Of a DNA stretch of 18,577 nucleotides, positions 7,461 through 14,798 are shown piece by piece; the first letter of the stretch is position 1, and every line of letters starts with the position of its first letter. A program made the position numbers and the translations under genes. This DNA comes from Actinomycetes bacterium (GTDB lineage: Bacteria > Actinomycetota > Thermoleophilia > Gaiellales > Gaiellaceae): positions 1 to 18,577 of the forward strand of contig JANXXF010000042.1 in assembly GCA_025350775.1 (NCBI GenBank). The letters are read 5' to 3'. The notes under the pieces are model-generated. The model did not search any database. It saw only the letters and a program-made list of their open reading frames with translations, and was not told the origin of the DNA.

Positions 7461-8830
7461 GAGCAAACCGCGACACCCGTGTCACCGACGACGCCGACGC
7501 GGACGGCGAGCACGTCGAGCCGACGCTCGAGCCCCTGCTCGGCACCGTCGCCATCGTCGGCTTCCCCAACGTCGGCAAGTCGACGCTGATCAACCGGCTC
7601 ACGCAGTCGCGCGCCGCGGTCGTCCACGACCTGCCCGGCGTCACGCGCGACCGCAAGGAGCTGATCTGCGAGTGGTCGGGGCACCGTTTCCGGCTGATCG
7701 ATACGGGCGGCGTCGACATCGCCAGCGCCGACCCTTTGGTCAAGGGCATCGCCGTCCAGGCCCGTGCCGCGATCGACCAGGCCGACCTCGTCCTCTTCGT
7801 CGTCGACGCCCGCCACGGCATCACGCCGGGTGACGAGGAGCTGGCCGCGATCATCCGCGCCGCCAAGACGCCGGTGATCCTGCTGGCGAACAAGATCGAC
7901 GACCCGAAGAAGGACATCCTCGCGCTCGAGTTCCACCGGCTCGGGCTGGGCGACCCGTTCCCGCTGTCGGCGCTGCACGGCAACGGCACCGGTGACCTGC
8001 TCGACCTCGTCGTCGAGCAGCTGCCCGGCAACGCTGGCCTGGAGGTTGGCAGCGAGGCGATCCGCGTCGCCATCCTGGGCCGGCCGAACGTCGGCAAGTC
8101 GAGCCTGCTCAACGCGCTCGTCGGCTCCGAGCGCGTGCTCGTCTCGGAGATCCCCGGCACCACGCGCGACGCCATCGACACCGTCATGACCCGCGGCGAC
8201 ACAACCTTCATCCTCGTCGACACGGCAGGCCTGCGCCGCAAGCGCCACCAGCGCCAGGGCGTCGACTACTACTCCGAGCTGCGCGCCCTCGACGCCGCCT
8301 CGCGCGCCGACGTGGCGCTCGTCCTGATCGACGCCTCCGAGGGCCTGGTCGAGCAAGACCTCTCCGTGGCCGACGAGGCGCGCAAGGCCCAGTGCTCGAC
8401 GCTCGTCGTCCTCTCCAAGTGGGACGTCACCGACATCGAGATGGAGACAATCCGCCCCGAGATCGCGGTCAGGCTGCGCCAGCGGCCCCCGGTCGTCGCC
8501 ATCTCGTCGAAGACCGGCCGCGGCCTGCAGAAGCTGCTCGACCGCATCGAGGAGCTCGCGCGTAAGCACTCGTATCGCATCCCGACGCCCGAGCTGAACC
8601 GTTTCCTGGGCGAGCTCACCCAGATGCGTCAGGCGCCATCCAAGGGCCCGAAGAAGCTCAACCTGCTCTACGGCACGCAGATCCAGACCCGCCCGCCGCG
8701 CATCCGGATCTTCGTCAACGACCCGGCCCTCGTCACCCGCGACTACGGCTACTGGGTCGAGAACCAGTTCCGCGAGCGCTTCGAGCTGCAGGGCGTGCCG
8801 GTCTCGATCGACTTCGTCGGGCGAGGCTGA
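7457..8830 (+). CDS. der: Ribosome biogenesis GTPase Der (EngA)
   Basis: This is a tandem-GTPase protein that binds the 50S precursor during ribosome assembly. In its 457 residues the first G domain has GFPNVGKST (35-43), DTGG (82-85) and NKID (145-148). The second has GRPNVGKSS (208-216), DTAGLR (255-260) and SKWD (320-323). A KH-like C-terminal domain follows from about 365 to the end. The N-terminus carries about 28 acidic, unconserved residues before the first G domain. The start is chosen at ATG 7457, which overlaps the plsC stop as ATGA; the frame is open further upstream, but only inside plsC. The first P-loop has Phe where GRPNVGKS or GKPNVGKS is usual, which should be harmless. Confidence 0.97.
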   Translation: MRANRDTRVTDDADADGEHVEPTLEPLLGTVAIVGFPNVGKSTLINRLTQSRAAVVHDLPGVTRDRKELICEWSGHRFRLIDTGGVDIASADPLVKGIAVQARAAIDQADLVLFVVDARHGITPGDEELAAIIRAAKTPVILLANKIDDPKKDILALEFHRLGLGDPFPLSALHGNGTGDLLDLVVEQLPGNAGLEVGSEAIRVAILGRPNVGKSSLLNALVGSERVLVSEIPGTTRDAIDTVMTRGDTTFILVDTAGLRRKRHQRQGVDYYSELRALDAASRADVALVLIDASEGLVEQDLSVADEARKAQCSTLVVLSKWDVTDIEMETIRPEIAVRLRQRPPVVAISSKTGRGLQKLLDRIEELARKHSYRIPTPELNRFLGELTQMRQAPSKGPKKLNLLYGTQIQTRPPRIRIFVNDPALVTRDYGYWVENQFRERFELQGVPVSIDFVGRG

Positions 8831-8837
8831 CCGGGCA

Positions 8838-9791
8838 GTGAAGTGGGTTGTCGTGGGCGCCGGCGCGTGGGGGAGCGCGTTCGCGAAGCTCGCCCACGAG
8901 CGTGAGCACGCAGTCACCCTCGCGTGCCGCTCGGCCGAGCTGGCCCGCGCGATCTCGACGACGGGCCGCAACGAGCGCTACCTGCCGGGCGTCGAGCTCG
9001 ACGGCATCGCGGCCACCACGATCGCCGAGGCGCCGTTCCTGGCCGCCGACGTGATCGTCGTCGCCGTGCCGAGCCCCGCCTTCCGCGCGGTCGTCGAGGC
9101 GCTCCCCGGGTCGGCGCCCGTGCTGAGCCTGACGAAGGGCCTCGACCCGGTCAGCGGCGAACGGCTGTCGTCGCTCGTGCACGGCCGCCGCGTCGCTGTC
9201 CTCTCGGGGCCCAACTTTGCCGAGGAGATCGGCGAGGGCTTGCCTGCCGCCGCCACCATCGCCAGCGAGGACGAGGCGTTTGCCGAGGAGCTCCAGCACG
9301 CGATCGGCTCGCTCGCGTTCCGCGCGTACGTCAACACCGACCTCGTCGGCGTCGAGCTGTGCGCCGCTGCCAAGAACGTGATTGCCCTGGCGGCGGGCGG
9401 CGTCGACGGCCTCGAGCTGGGCGACAACGCGAAGGCGGCGATCATCACGCGCGGCCTCGCCGAGATGGCGCGCCTCGGCCTGGCCTGCGGCGCCCGCCCC
9501 GAGACCTTCGCCGGCCTCGCCGGCATGGGCGACCTGATCGCCACCTGCTGGAGCCGGCACGGCCGCAACCGCAGGGCGGGCGAGCTGATCGCCCAGGGCG
9601 CGACCCCGGCCGCGGCCGCCGCGCTGCTCGGCACCGTCGAGGGCCTCACCACCGCGCCGACGCTGCGCGACCTCGGGCACCGGCTCGGCGTCGAGCTGCC
9701 CCTCACCGAGGGCGTGTGCCGCGTCCTCGAGGGCGAGAGCCTCTACGACCTCGCAGCGACCCTGATGGGACGCGGCTACAAGCGCGAGTAG
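8838..9791 (+). CDS. gpsA: NAD(P)-dependent glycerol-3-phosphate dehydrogenase
   Basis: It reduces dihydroxyacetone phosphate to sn-glycerol-3-phosphate, the backbone for phospholipids. The 317-residue product is of normal length. Motifs are GAGAWGSAFA (7-16) for the nucleotide, LTKGLDP (98-104), SGPNFAEEIGEG (123-134), CAAAKNVIAL (175-184, with the catalytic Lys179), GDNAKAAIITRGLAEM (195-210), GLAGMGDL (226-233) and SRHGRNRRAG (239-248). The GTG at 8838 follows the der stop by 7 bases; this is the only non-overlapping junction in the unit, and no TANNNT box precedes it, so it is probably the last gene of the same transcript. A hairpin follows the stop. Confidence 0.96.
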   Translation: MKWVVVGAGAWGSAFAKLAHEREHAVTLACRSAELARAISTTGRNERYLPGVELDGIAATTIAEAPFLAADVIVVAVPSPAFRAVVEALPGSAPVLSLTKGLDPVSGERLSSLVHGRRVAVLSGPNFAEEIGEGLPAAATIASEDEAFAEELQHAIGSLAFRAYVNTDLVGVELCAAAKNVIALAAGGVDGLELGDNAKAAIITRGLAEMARLGLACGARPETFAGLAGMGDLIATCWSRHGRNRRAGELIAQGATPAAAAALLGTVEGLTTAPTLRDLGHRLGVELPLTEGVCRVLEGESLYDLAATLMGRGYKRE

Positions 9792-9800
9792 ACGGAGGCG

Positions 9801-9820
9801 GGGAGCTGCAGGTAGCTCCC
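9801..9820 (+). terminator. Hairpin between gpsA and metK
   Basis: GGGAGCT (9801-9807) pairs perfectly with AGCTCCC (9814-9820) around a 6-base loop, 9 bases after the gpsA stop. There is no U-tract, as is common for terminators in GC-rich genomes. It ends 11 bases before the metK -10 box, so it could also affect that promoter. Confidence 0.5.
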
Positions 9821-9831
9821 GGGCGTTCCGG

Positions 9832-9837
9832 TAACCT
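9832..9837 (+). promoter_or_regulatory. Putative leaderless promoter -10 box for metK
   Basis: TAACCT lies 9 bases before the metK ATG at 9847. The gap has no ribosome-binding site, and it leaves no room for a SAM-sensing leader RNA. Confidence 0.55.
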
Positions 9838-9846
9838 TGCCGCTCT

Positions 9847-11076
9847 ATGCCCAAGCGCGAGTTCATCTTCACCTCGGAGAGCGTCACCGAGGGCCATCCA
9901 GACAAGATCGCCGACCAGGTCTCCGACTCGATCCTCGATGCCGTGCTCGCCGAGGACCCGCTGGGCCGCGTCGCGTGCGAGACGCTCGTGACCACCGGCC
10001 TCGTCGTCGTCGCCGGCGAGATCTCGACGTCCGCGTACGTCGACATCCAGCGGATCGTCCGCCAGCGCATCCGCGAGATCGGCTACGACCGTGCCAAGTA
10101 CGGCTTCGACGCCGATACCTGCGCCGTCGTCGTCGCGCTCGACGAGCAGTCGGCCGACATCGCCCAGGGCGTCGACACCTCGTTCGAGATGCAGCGGCAG
10201 CCCGGCGACGACGACCCGCTGGACAAGACCGGCGCCGGCGACCAGGGCATGATGTTCGGGTACGCCTGCAACGAGACCGAAGAGCTGATGCCGCTGCCGA
10301 TTCAGCTCGCGCACAGGCTCTGCCAGCGGCTCGCCGAGGTGCGCAAGGCCGAGGTGCTGCCGTATCTCCGCCCCGACGGCAAGTCGCAGGTCACCGTCCG
10401 CTACGAGGTCGACGAGCGCGGCCGCCAGATTCCCGTCGAGATCGTCAGCGTGCTCATCTCGACGCAGCACCGTGACGGCGCCGACGTCGACATCCTGATC
10501 AAGCCCGACCTGATCGAGCACGTGCTCCAGCCGATCCTGCCGCAGGGGCTCTACGACGAGCGGCGGCTGGAGGACAAGGACTTCGTGCTCGTCAACCCGA
10601 CGGGCCGCTTTGTCGTGGGCGGGCCGATGGGCGACACCGGGCTGACCGGCCGCAAGATCATCGTCGACACGTACGGCGGCTCGGCGCGCCACGGTGGCGG
10701 CGCCTTCTCGGGCAAGGACCCGACCAAGGTCGACCGCTCGGCCGCGTACATGATGCGCTACGTCGCCAAGAACATCGTCGCTGCTGGCCTCGCCGACCGT
10801 TGCGAGCTGCAGGTCGCCTATGCGATCGGCGTCGCGCACCCGGTCTCCGTCACCGTCGAGACTTTCGGCACCGAGCTGATCCCGGTGTCGCGGATTGAGG
10901 AGCTCATCAAGCAGCACTTCGACCTCCGTCCGGCAGCGATCCTGCGCGACCTCGACCTGCGGCGCCCGATCTACCGCAAGACGGCAGCGTACGGCCACTT
11001 CGGCCGCGCAGACCACGACTTCACGTGGGAGCGCACCGACAAGGCCGCGGCGCTCAGGGCCGCAGCCGGCCTGTAG
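9847..11076 (+). CDS. metK: S-adenosylmethionine synthetase
   Basis: It makes S-adenosylmethionine from methionine and ATP in the cytosol, as a tetramer. The 409-residue product has all signatures: ESVTEGHPDK (11-20, ATP site), GAGDQGMMFGYA (129-140) and GGGAFSGKDPTKVDRSAAY (283-301, the P-loop-like second signature). The length is slightly above the usual 380-400 through small loop insertions. The start at ATG 9847 gives the canonical MPKREFIFTSESV. It has its own TANNNT box and a preceding hairpin, so it is probably a single-gene unit, convergent with the downstream DtxR-family gene across 44 bases. The product feeds methyltransferases such as RsmB further along. Confidence 0.98.
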   Translation: MPKREFIFTSESVTEGHPDKIADQVSDSILDAVLAEDPLGRVACETLVTTGLVVVAGEISTSAYVDIQRIVRQRIREIGYDRAKYGFDADTCAVVVALDEQSADIAQGVDTSFEMQRQPGDDDPLDKTGAGDQGMMFGYACNETEELMPLPIQLAHRLCQRLAEVRKAEVLPYLRPDGKSQVTVRYEVDERGRQIPVEIVSVLISTQHRDGADVDILIKPDLIEHVLQPILPQGLYDERRLEDKDFVLVNPTGRFVVGGPMGDTGLTGRKIIVDTYGGSARHGGGAFSGKDPTKVDRSAAYMMRYVAKNIVAAGLADRCELQVAYAIGVAHPVSVTVETFGTELIPVSRIEELIKQHFDLRPAAILRDLDLRRPIYRKTAAYGHFGRADHDFTWERTDKAAALRAAAGL

Positions 11077-11080
11077 GCAG

Positions 11081-11119
11081 GGCCGCGGCCGGGCTCTAGG
11101 CCCGCCGCTCTCGGGCTCT
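11081..11119. terminator. GC-rich convergent intergenic region, possible bidirectional terminator
   Basis: Between the convergent metK and DtxR-family stops lie a perfect palindrome GGCCGCGGCC (11081-11090) and a 5-bp hairpin CGGGC/GCCCG (11090-11094 with 11100-11104). A near-duplicate of the second element (CGGGCTCT...AGGCC) occurs at 11112-11127 and runs into the next stop codon. The stems are short, so termination here is only suggested. Confidence 0.3.
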
Positions 11120-11120
11120 T

Positions 11121-11807
11121 CTAGGCCGCGCGGCGGACGTACAGCCCGGCGGCGGCCTTTGCACCGACGACCTGCTCGGTGCCGCCGCGGGTGACCGTGA
11201 ACTCGCGCCGGCCCGGCGAGACGGCGCGTAGCTCGAGCTCGACGCCGGGCGCCAACCCGTTGTCGTAGAACCAGTGCAGCAGGTCGCCGTCGTGCTCGGC
11301 GAGGCGGACGATCGACGCCCGTTCGCCGGGTGCGAGCTCGGTGAGGGGCGCCAGCTCGTGGTTCTCGGCCTGCTCGAACTCGGTCTCAACGGGCCAGCCG
11401 TGCGGGCAGCGCTCGGGCCGGCCGAGCTTCTCGTTCATCCGCTCGATCATGTCGTCGGTGAACGAGTCGCCGAGATCGTCGGCATGGATGTGGGCCTCAC
11501 CGGCCGTATAGCCGAGGAAGCCGGTAAGCCAGCACTCGATGATGCGATGCTTGCGCACCACGTGCTCGGCACGGAGGCGGCCGCTGGGGGTGAGGATCGC
11601 CTCCTTGTGCTCGCCGCGCTCGACGAGGCCGTCTGCCTCGAGCCGCTTGAGCATCTCACCCGCCGAGGCGCGCGACACGCCGAGCATCTCGGCCACGCGC
11701 GAGGAGAGCGTGGGATTGCCGCCGCCGGTCGGCTTGTACTCGCCGATCGGAAAGGCGAGGAAGTAGATAGTTTCGAGATACTCGTCTGTCGAATGCCCGT
11801 GCGCCAT
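11121..11807 (-). CDS. DtxR/MntR-family metal-dependent transcriptional regulator
   Basis: This family binds operator palindromes when loaded with Fe, Mn or Zn and represses uptake genes. The 228-residue product has three parts: a winged helix at about 8-78 (TLSSRVAEMLGVSRASAGEMLKRLEADGLV), a metal-binding and dimerisation domain at about 79-140 (VVRKHRIIECWL, then AHIHADDLGDSFTDDM and CPHGWP), and a C-terminal SH3-like FeoA domain at about 153-226. Aligned with IdeR, H87, E91 and H106 match the ancillary site, but the primary-site positions C102, E105, H106 and M10 become D110, G113, D114 and E9, an unusual set. The ATG at 11807 is chosen because the domain begins there and a TACACT box lies 10 bases upstream; the open frame extends 38 more codons, but that part does not look coding. 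It is divergent from a ZIP transporter that is probably its target. Metal identity is unknown. Confidence 0.93.
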   Translation of the reverse strand: MAHGHSTDEYLETIYFLAFPIGEYKPTGGGNPTLSSRVAEMLGVSRASAGEMLKRLEADGLVERGEHKEAILTPSGRLRAEHVVRKHRIIECWLTGFLGYTAGEAHIHADDLGDSFTDDMIERMNEKLGRPERCPHGWPVETEFEQAENHELAPLTELAPGERASIVRLAEHDGDLLHWFYDNGLAPGVELELRAVSPGRREFTVTRGGTEQVVGAKAAAGLYVRRAA

Positions 11808-11817
11808 CGCGGGAGCC

Positions 11818-11823
11818 AGTGTA
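11818..11823 (-). promoter_or_regulatory. Putative leaderless promoter -10 box for DtxR-family gene
   Basis: TACACT on the minus strand ends 10 bases before the ATG at 11807, with no ribosome-binding site in the gap. It supports the shorter start over the upstream in-frame one. The palindrome at 11859-11876 is some 35 bases further upstream, so this promoter is not directly covered by it. Confidence 0.55.
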
Positions 11824-11858
11824 CGCGGAGCGCGGGCCTCATAGCAGCAGCCCGGTCG

Positions 11859-11876
11859 TGTAAGGTGTGCCTTACA
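11859..11876. promoter_or_regulatory. Perfect palindromic operator over the ZIP promoter
   Basis: TGTAAGG and CCTTACA (7-bp perfect arms, 4-base centre TGTG) form an 18-base palindrome. It contains the TAAGGT -10 box of the ZIP gene and ends on the A of its ATG. Its AGG...CCT arms resemble DtxR/IdeR-type boxes (TTAGG...CCTAA), but the site is not a close match to that consensus. With a DtxR-family gene next door, it is the obvious candidate operator, and binding would block RNA polymerase directly. Confidence 0.65.
11861..11866 (+). promoter_or_regulatory. Putative leaderless promoter -10 box for ZIP transporter
   Basis: TAAGGT lies 9 bases before the ATG at 11876, and the whole box is inside the palindrome. 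No ribosome-binding site is present. Confidence 0.55.
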
Positions 11877-12718
11877 TGAGTTCAGGGCACGTTCTCCTGC
11901 TCGGCGCAATCGCCGGCGCAACCATTCTTCTCGGGCTGCCGGTCGGGCGGATGAAGAATCCGAGCATCGGGCTTAAGGCCTTCTTCGCCGCGATCGCCAC
12001 GGGCGTGCTCGTCTTCCTCTTCTGGGACGTCGTCTCGGGCGCGGTCGAGCCGGTCGAGGCGGCACTCGTCGAACGCTCGTGGAGCACGTTCGTCGGGTAC
12101 TGCGCTCTGCTCCTCGGCGGGTTCGGCGTCGGCTTCATGGGGCTGATCGGGTATGAGCGCTGGATGTTCAGCTATCGCCGGCGGGCGCTGCTGGGGCCGG
12201 GCGCGGCGTCGGTGCACGAGTTCGAGGCGCCCGCGGCGTCCGCGTACCCGTTCGGGCTGACGCCCGCCCGCTGGCTGGCGTTGCTGATCGCGTCGGGCAT
12301 CGGCCTCCACAACTTCGCCGAAGGCCTCGCCATCGGCCAGTCGGCCGCCAGCGGGCAGTTCCAGCTCGCGATCGCCCTGATCGTCGGCTTCGGCTTGCAC
12401 AACGCAACCGAGGGCTTCGGCATCGTCGCCCCGCTTGCAGGCGAGAAGATCCGGCCGTCGTGGCGCTTCTTGCTGCTGCTCGGCGCCATCGGCGGCTTTC
12501 CGACGTTCCTCGGCACGGTGATCGGCCAGGCCTGGGTCAGCCAGGGCGTCGCGATCGCGTTCCTTGCGCTCGCCGCCGGCGCGATCCTCTACGTCGTGCT
12601 GCAGCTGCTCACCGTGTGCCGGACGTTCGGCCGCGCCGCGCTCGTTGCCTGGGGCGTGACGCTCGGGCTCGTGCTCGGCTTCGGGACGGACTTCGTGCTC
12701 GTCGGCCTCGGCGTCTGA
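11876..12718 (+). CDS. ZIP-family divalent metal transporter
   Basis: ZIP permeases carry Zn, Fe or Mn across the cytoplasmic membrane, usually inward. The 280-residue product has about eight hydrophobic segments: near 5-22, 34-52, 72-92, 131-155, 163-185, 198-216, 224-246 and 256-278. Two signature helices are clear, GLHNFAEGLAIG (143-154) and GLHNATEGFGIV (173-184). In known ZIPs the paired H, N and E residues (here H145, N146, E149 and H175, N176, E179) form the binuclear metal site. A loop of roughly 30 residues (about 100-128) with one His lies between helices 3 and 4. The ATG at 11876 is preferred over an in-frame GTG at 11867, because the latter lies between the -10 box and the expected transcript start. 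The substrate is not determined; the divergent DtxR-family gene suggests metal-dependent repression. Confidence 0.9.
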   Translation: MSSGHVLLLGAIAGATILLGLPVGRMKNPSIGLKAFFAAIATGVLVFLFWDVVSGAVEPVEAALVERSWSTFVGYCALLLGGFGVGFMGLIGYERWMFSYRRRALLGPGAASVHEFEAPAASAYPFGLTPARWLALLIASGIGLHNFAEGLAIGQSAASGQFQLAIALIVGFGLHNATEGFGIVAPLAGEKIRPSWRFLLLLGAIGGFPTFLGTVIGQAWVSQGVAIAFLALAAGAILYVVLQLLTVCRTFGRAALVAWGVTLGLVLGFGTDFVLVGLGV

Positions 12719-12721
12719 GCG

Positions 12722-12761
12722 GAGCCTGGGGCCGGCGCAGCGCGTGATCGCGGGGCGCCCG
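12722..12761. repeat. Intergenic repeat, copy A (after the ZIP gene)
   Basis: This 40-base stretch begins four bases after the ZIP stop and aligns with 14758-14798 after priA. The shared blocks are GAGCCTG, CCGGCGC, TGATCGCGGGG and CGCCCG, about 33 of 40 aligned positions identical with one extra G in copy B. Both copies sit directly behind a stop codon on the same strand. Function is unknown. Confidence 0.7.
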
Positions 12762-12799
12762 TCCAGAGGCTTGCTGTGAATTGGCGCCCCTGACGGGGC
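12752..12799 (+). terminator. Inverted repeats between the ZIP gene and priA
   Basis: GGGGCGCC (12752-12759) is the exact complement of GGCGCCCC (12783-12790), with a 23-base loop. An alternative hairpin, GCCCC/GGGGC (12786-12790 with 12795-12799, 4-base loop), competes for the same bases. This could end ZIP transcription. There is no U-tract. Confidence 0.4.
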
Positions 12800-12820
12800 T
12801 GTTCCGGGCCAAGCCGGGGG

Positions 12821-12826
12821 TACGCT
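12821..12826 (+). promoter_or_regulatory. Putative leaderless promoter -10 box for priA
   Basis: TACGCT lies 7 bases before the GTG at 12834, with no ribosome-binding site. It supports the GTG as the true start. Confidence 0.55.
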
Positions 12827-12833
12827 GGCCCGC

Positions 12834-14759
12834 GTGACCCTGGTCTCCGTCTACCCGCTCGTCACGACGCGCACACTGGCGCGGGCGTTCACGTATGAGG
12901 CGCCGGAGGGGGTCGGCCGAGGCGCGGTCGTCTCGGTGCGGCTGGGTGGCCGCCGGGTGCGCGGCGTCGTCGTCGCGAGCGGGGTGGAGGCGCCGGCGGG
13001 CATCGAGATCGCCTCGATCGAGAAGGTTGTGCACGAGCTGCCGGCAGCGCTCGTCGACCTTGCGCTGTGGATCGCCGGCTACTACGGGTCGACGCCGGGC
13101 AGGGCGCTCGCCCTCGTCGCGCCCGAGCGGCCCGCGCGCCGCAAGCTGCAGCCGCCGCCCGGCGCCCGCCACGGGATCGGCGGCGAGCTCGAGCCGGAGC
13201 TGCTCAGCGACCCGCAGACTGCGGCCGTCAGTGCGATCGTGGAGGAGCTCGATGCACGCCGCGGCGCCCACTTTCTGCTCTCCGGGGCCACCGGCAGCGG
13301 CAAGACCGAGGTGTACCTCCAGGCGTGCGCTGCGGCACTCGAGCGCGGCCTGGGCGCGATCGTGCTCGTGCCCGAGATCGCGCTCGCGCCGCAGTCGGTC
13401 GGCCGCTTCCGCGCCCGCTTCGGCGACGGCGTCGCGATCCTCCACTCCGGGCTGACGGACGCCGAGCGCCGCGACGAGCGCGAGCGCATCGCCAGCGGGG
13501 AGGCACGCATTGTCGTGGGCGCGCGCTCGGCGGTGTTCGCGCCGATGCACGGCGTCGGCCTGATCGTCGTCGACGAGGAGCACGACGCCGCGTACAAGCA
13601 GGAGTCCGACCCGCGCTACGACGCGCGCACGGTCGCGGCCAAGCGCGCAGCGCTCGAGGGCGCCGTCGCCGTGTACGGCAGCGCGACGCCGCGGCCCGAG
13701 AGCTGGCACACGCTGCGGCGCCTCGAGCTGGGTGGGCGGCTCGGCGGCGACCTGCCCACGGTGCGCCTCGTCGACCTCCGGCACGAGGCCGGCTACCCGC
13801 TCTCGGCGCCGCTGCTCGCCGCCCTCGGCGGGGTGGCCGAGCAGGGTGGTAAAGCGATCCTGCTGCTCAACCGGCGCGGACTGTCACCGGCGATCCACTG
13901 CCGCGCGTGCGGCGTCACCCGCCGCTGCGGCTCCTGCGATGTCGCGCTCGTCCTCCACGACACAGGGCTGCTCACCTGCCACCACTGCGGCTACACCGAG
14001 CTGCAGCCGACGACCTGCCCGGCCTGCGGCTCGGCCGACCTCGCCCGCCTCGGCGCCGGCACACAGCGGCTGGAGAAGGAGCTCGCCGCGAAGTTTCCGG
14101 AGCTGGAGCTCTTCCGGCTCGACGCCGACGCCTTCGACGACGCCGAAGAGCTGGCGCGGGCGCTCGAGCGCTTCGCTGCGACCGACCGCGCCGTGTTGCT
14201 GGGCACGCAGATGGTCGCCAAGGGCCACCACTTCAGCGGCGTCACGCTCGCCGCGGTCGTCGACGCCGACGCGGGCCTGGCGATGCCCGACTTCCGGGCC
14301 GAGGAGCGCGTGTTTCAGCTCGTCACGCAGCTCGCGGGACGCAGCGGGCGCGACGGCCCCGGCCGCGTCATCGTGCAGACGTTCGACCCCGAGGCGCGGC
14401 CCTTCGTCTACGCCCGCCTGCACGACGTCGCCGGCTTCAACGAAGGTGAGCTGGAGCGCCGCCGCGAGCTCGGCTACCCGCCCTACGGCCACCTCGTGCG
14501 CATCCTCGTGGCAGGCCCGCTCGCGGAGCCGCCGCTGCTGCTGCTGCGGGAGCTGCGCGGGCGCCTCCAGGGGTGCACCGTCGTCGGGCCGGCGCCGCTG
14601 TTGCGCCGGCGCGGCCGCCACCGCGCGCAGCTGATCGCCAAGACCGACGTGCCCCGGCAGGTGGCGGCGCAGGCCGCCGCGCTGCTCGCCGCGGCAGCGC
14701 CCGCGATGCGCCGCGACGCGCTCACAGCGGTCGTCGACGTCGACCCGCAGAGCCTCTGA
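12834..14759 (+). CDS. priA: Primosomal protein N' (PriA helicase)
   Basis: PriA binds stalled or repaired replication forks and reloads the replicative helicase. The 641-residue product is intact and somewhat shorter than the roughly 730 of E. coli. It has a 3'-DNA-binding domain (about 5-95), Walker A GATGSGKT (151-158), DEEH (247-250), GSATP (282-286), helicase motifs GTQMVAKGHHF (457-467) and QLAGRSGRDG (499-508), and a zinc module with all eight cysteines (C356, C359, C365, C368, C382, C385, C395, C398). Many actinobacterial PriA proteins are described as lacking recognisable helicase motifs; this one keeps them. The GTG start fits both the family N-terminus and the TACGCT box. It stands alone between two repeat-containing intergenic regions. 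Confidence 0.97.
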   Translation: MTLVSVYPLVTTRTLARAFTYEAPEGVGRGAVVSVRLGGRRVRGVVVASGVEAPAGIEIASIEKVVHELPAALVDLALWIAGYYGSTPGRALALVAPERPARRKLQPPPGARHGIGGELEPELLSDPQTAAVSAIVEELDARRGAHFLLSGATGSGKTEVYLQACAAALERGLGAIVLVPEIALAPQSVGRFRARFGDGVAILHSGLTDAERRDERERIASGEARIVVGARSAVFAPMHGVGLIVVDEEHDAAYKQESDPRYDARTVAAKRAALEGAVAVYGSATPRPESWHTLRRLELGGRLGGDLPTVRLVDLRHEAGYPLSAPLLAALGGVAEQGGKAILLLNRRGLSPAIHCRACGVTRRCGSCDVALVLHDTGLLTCHHCGYTELQPTTCPACGSADLARLGAGTQRLEKELAAKFPELELFRLDADAFDDAEELARALERFAATDRAVLLGTQMVAKGHHFSGVTLAAVVDADAGLAMPDFRAEERVFQLVTQLAGRSGRDGPGRVIVQTFDPEARPFVYARLHDVAGFNEGELERRRELGYPPYGHLVRILVAGPLAEPPLLLLRELRGRLQGCTVVGPAPLLRRRGRHRAQLIAKTDVPRQVAAQAAALLAAAAPAMRRDALTAVVDVDPQSL

Positions 14760-14798
14760 GCCTGAATCCGGCGCTCGGCCTGATCGCGGGGGCGCCCG
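14758..14798. repeat. Intergenic repeat, copy B (after priA)
   Basis: It matches copy A after the ZIP gene and begins within the priA stop codon. A second partial copy of its core, GTGATCGCGGGGCG, follows in the same orientation at 14801-14814 and is identical to bases 12744-12757 of copy A. The left arm of the 18-base inverted repeat is embedded here. Confidence 0.7.

Noticed and set aside
7343..8971. 542-residue antisense open frame over der.
   Set aside because: It mirrors the Asp/Arg-rich shadow pattern of GC-rich coding DNA. The plus strand encodes an intact Der with all GTPase motifs.
9792..9846. SAM riboswitch upstream of metK.
   Set aside because: Only 55 bases separate the genes, too short for known SAM-riboswitch classes once the promoter is placed next to the ATG, and no matching helices are seen.
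11867..11875. GTG at 11867 as an earlier start for the ZIP transporter.
   Set aside because: It would lie between the -10 box and the expected transcript start and inside the palindrome. The ATG at 11876 has the same gap to the -10 box as the other genes.
11808..11921. 38-codon N-terminal extension of the DtxR-family protein.
   Set aside because: The extension would cover the promoter and operator region. DtxR-family proteins begin close to the winged helix, and the ATG at 11807 has a proper -10 box.
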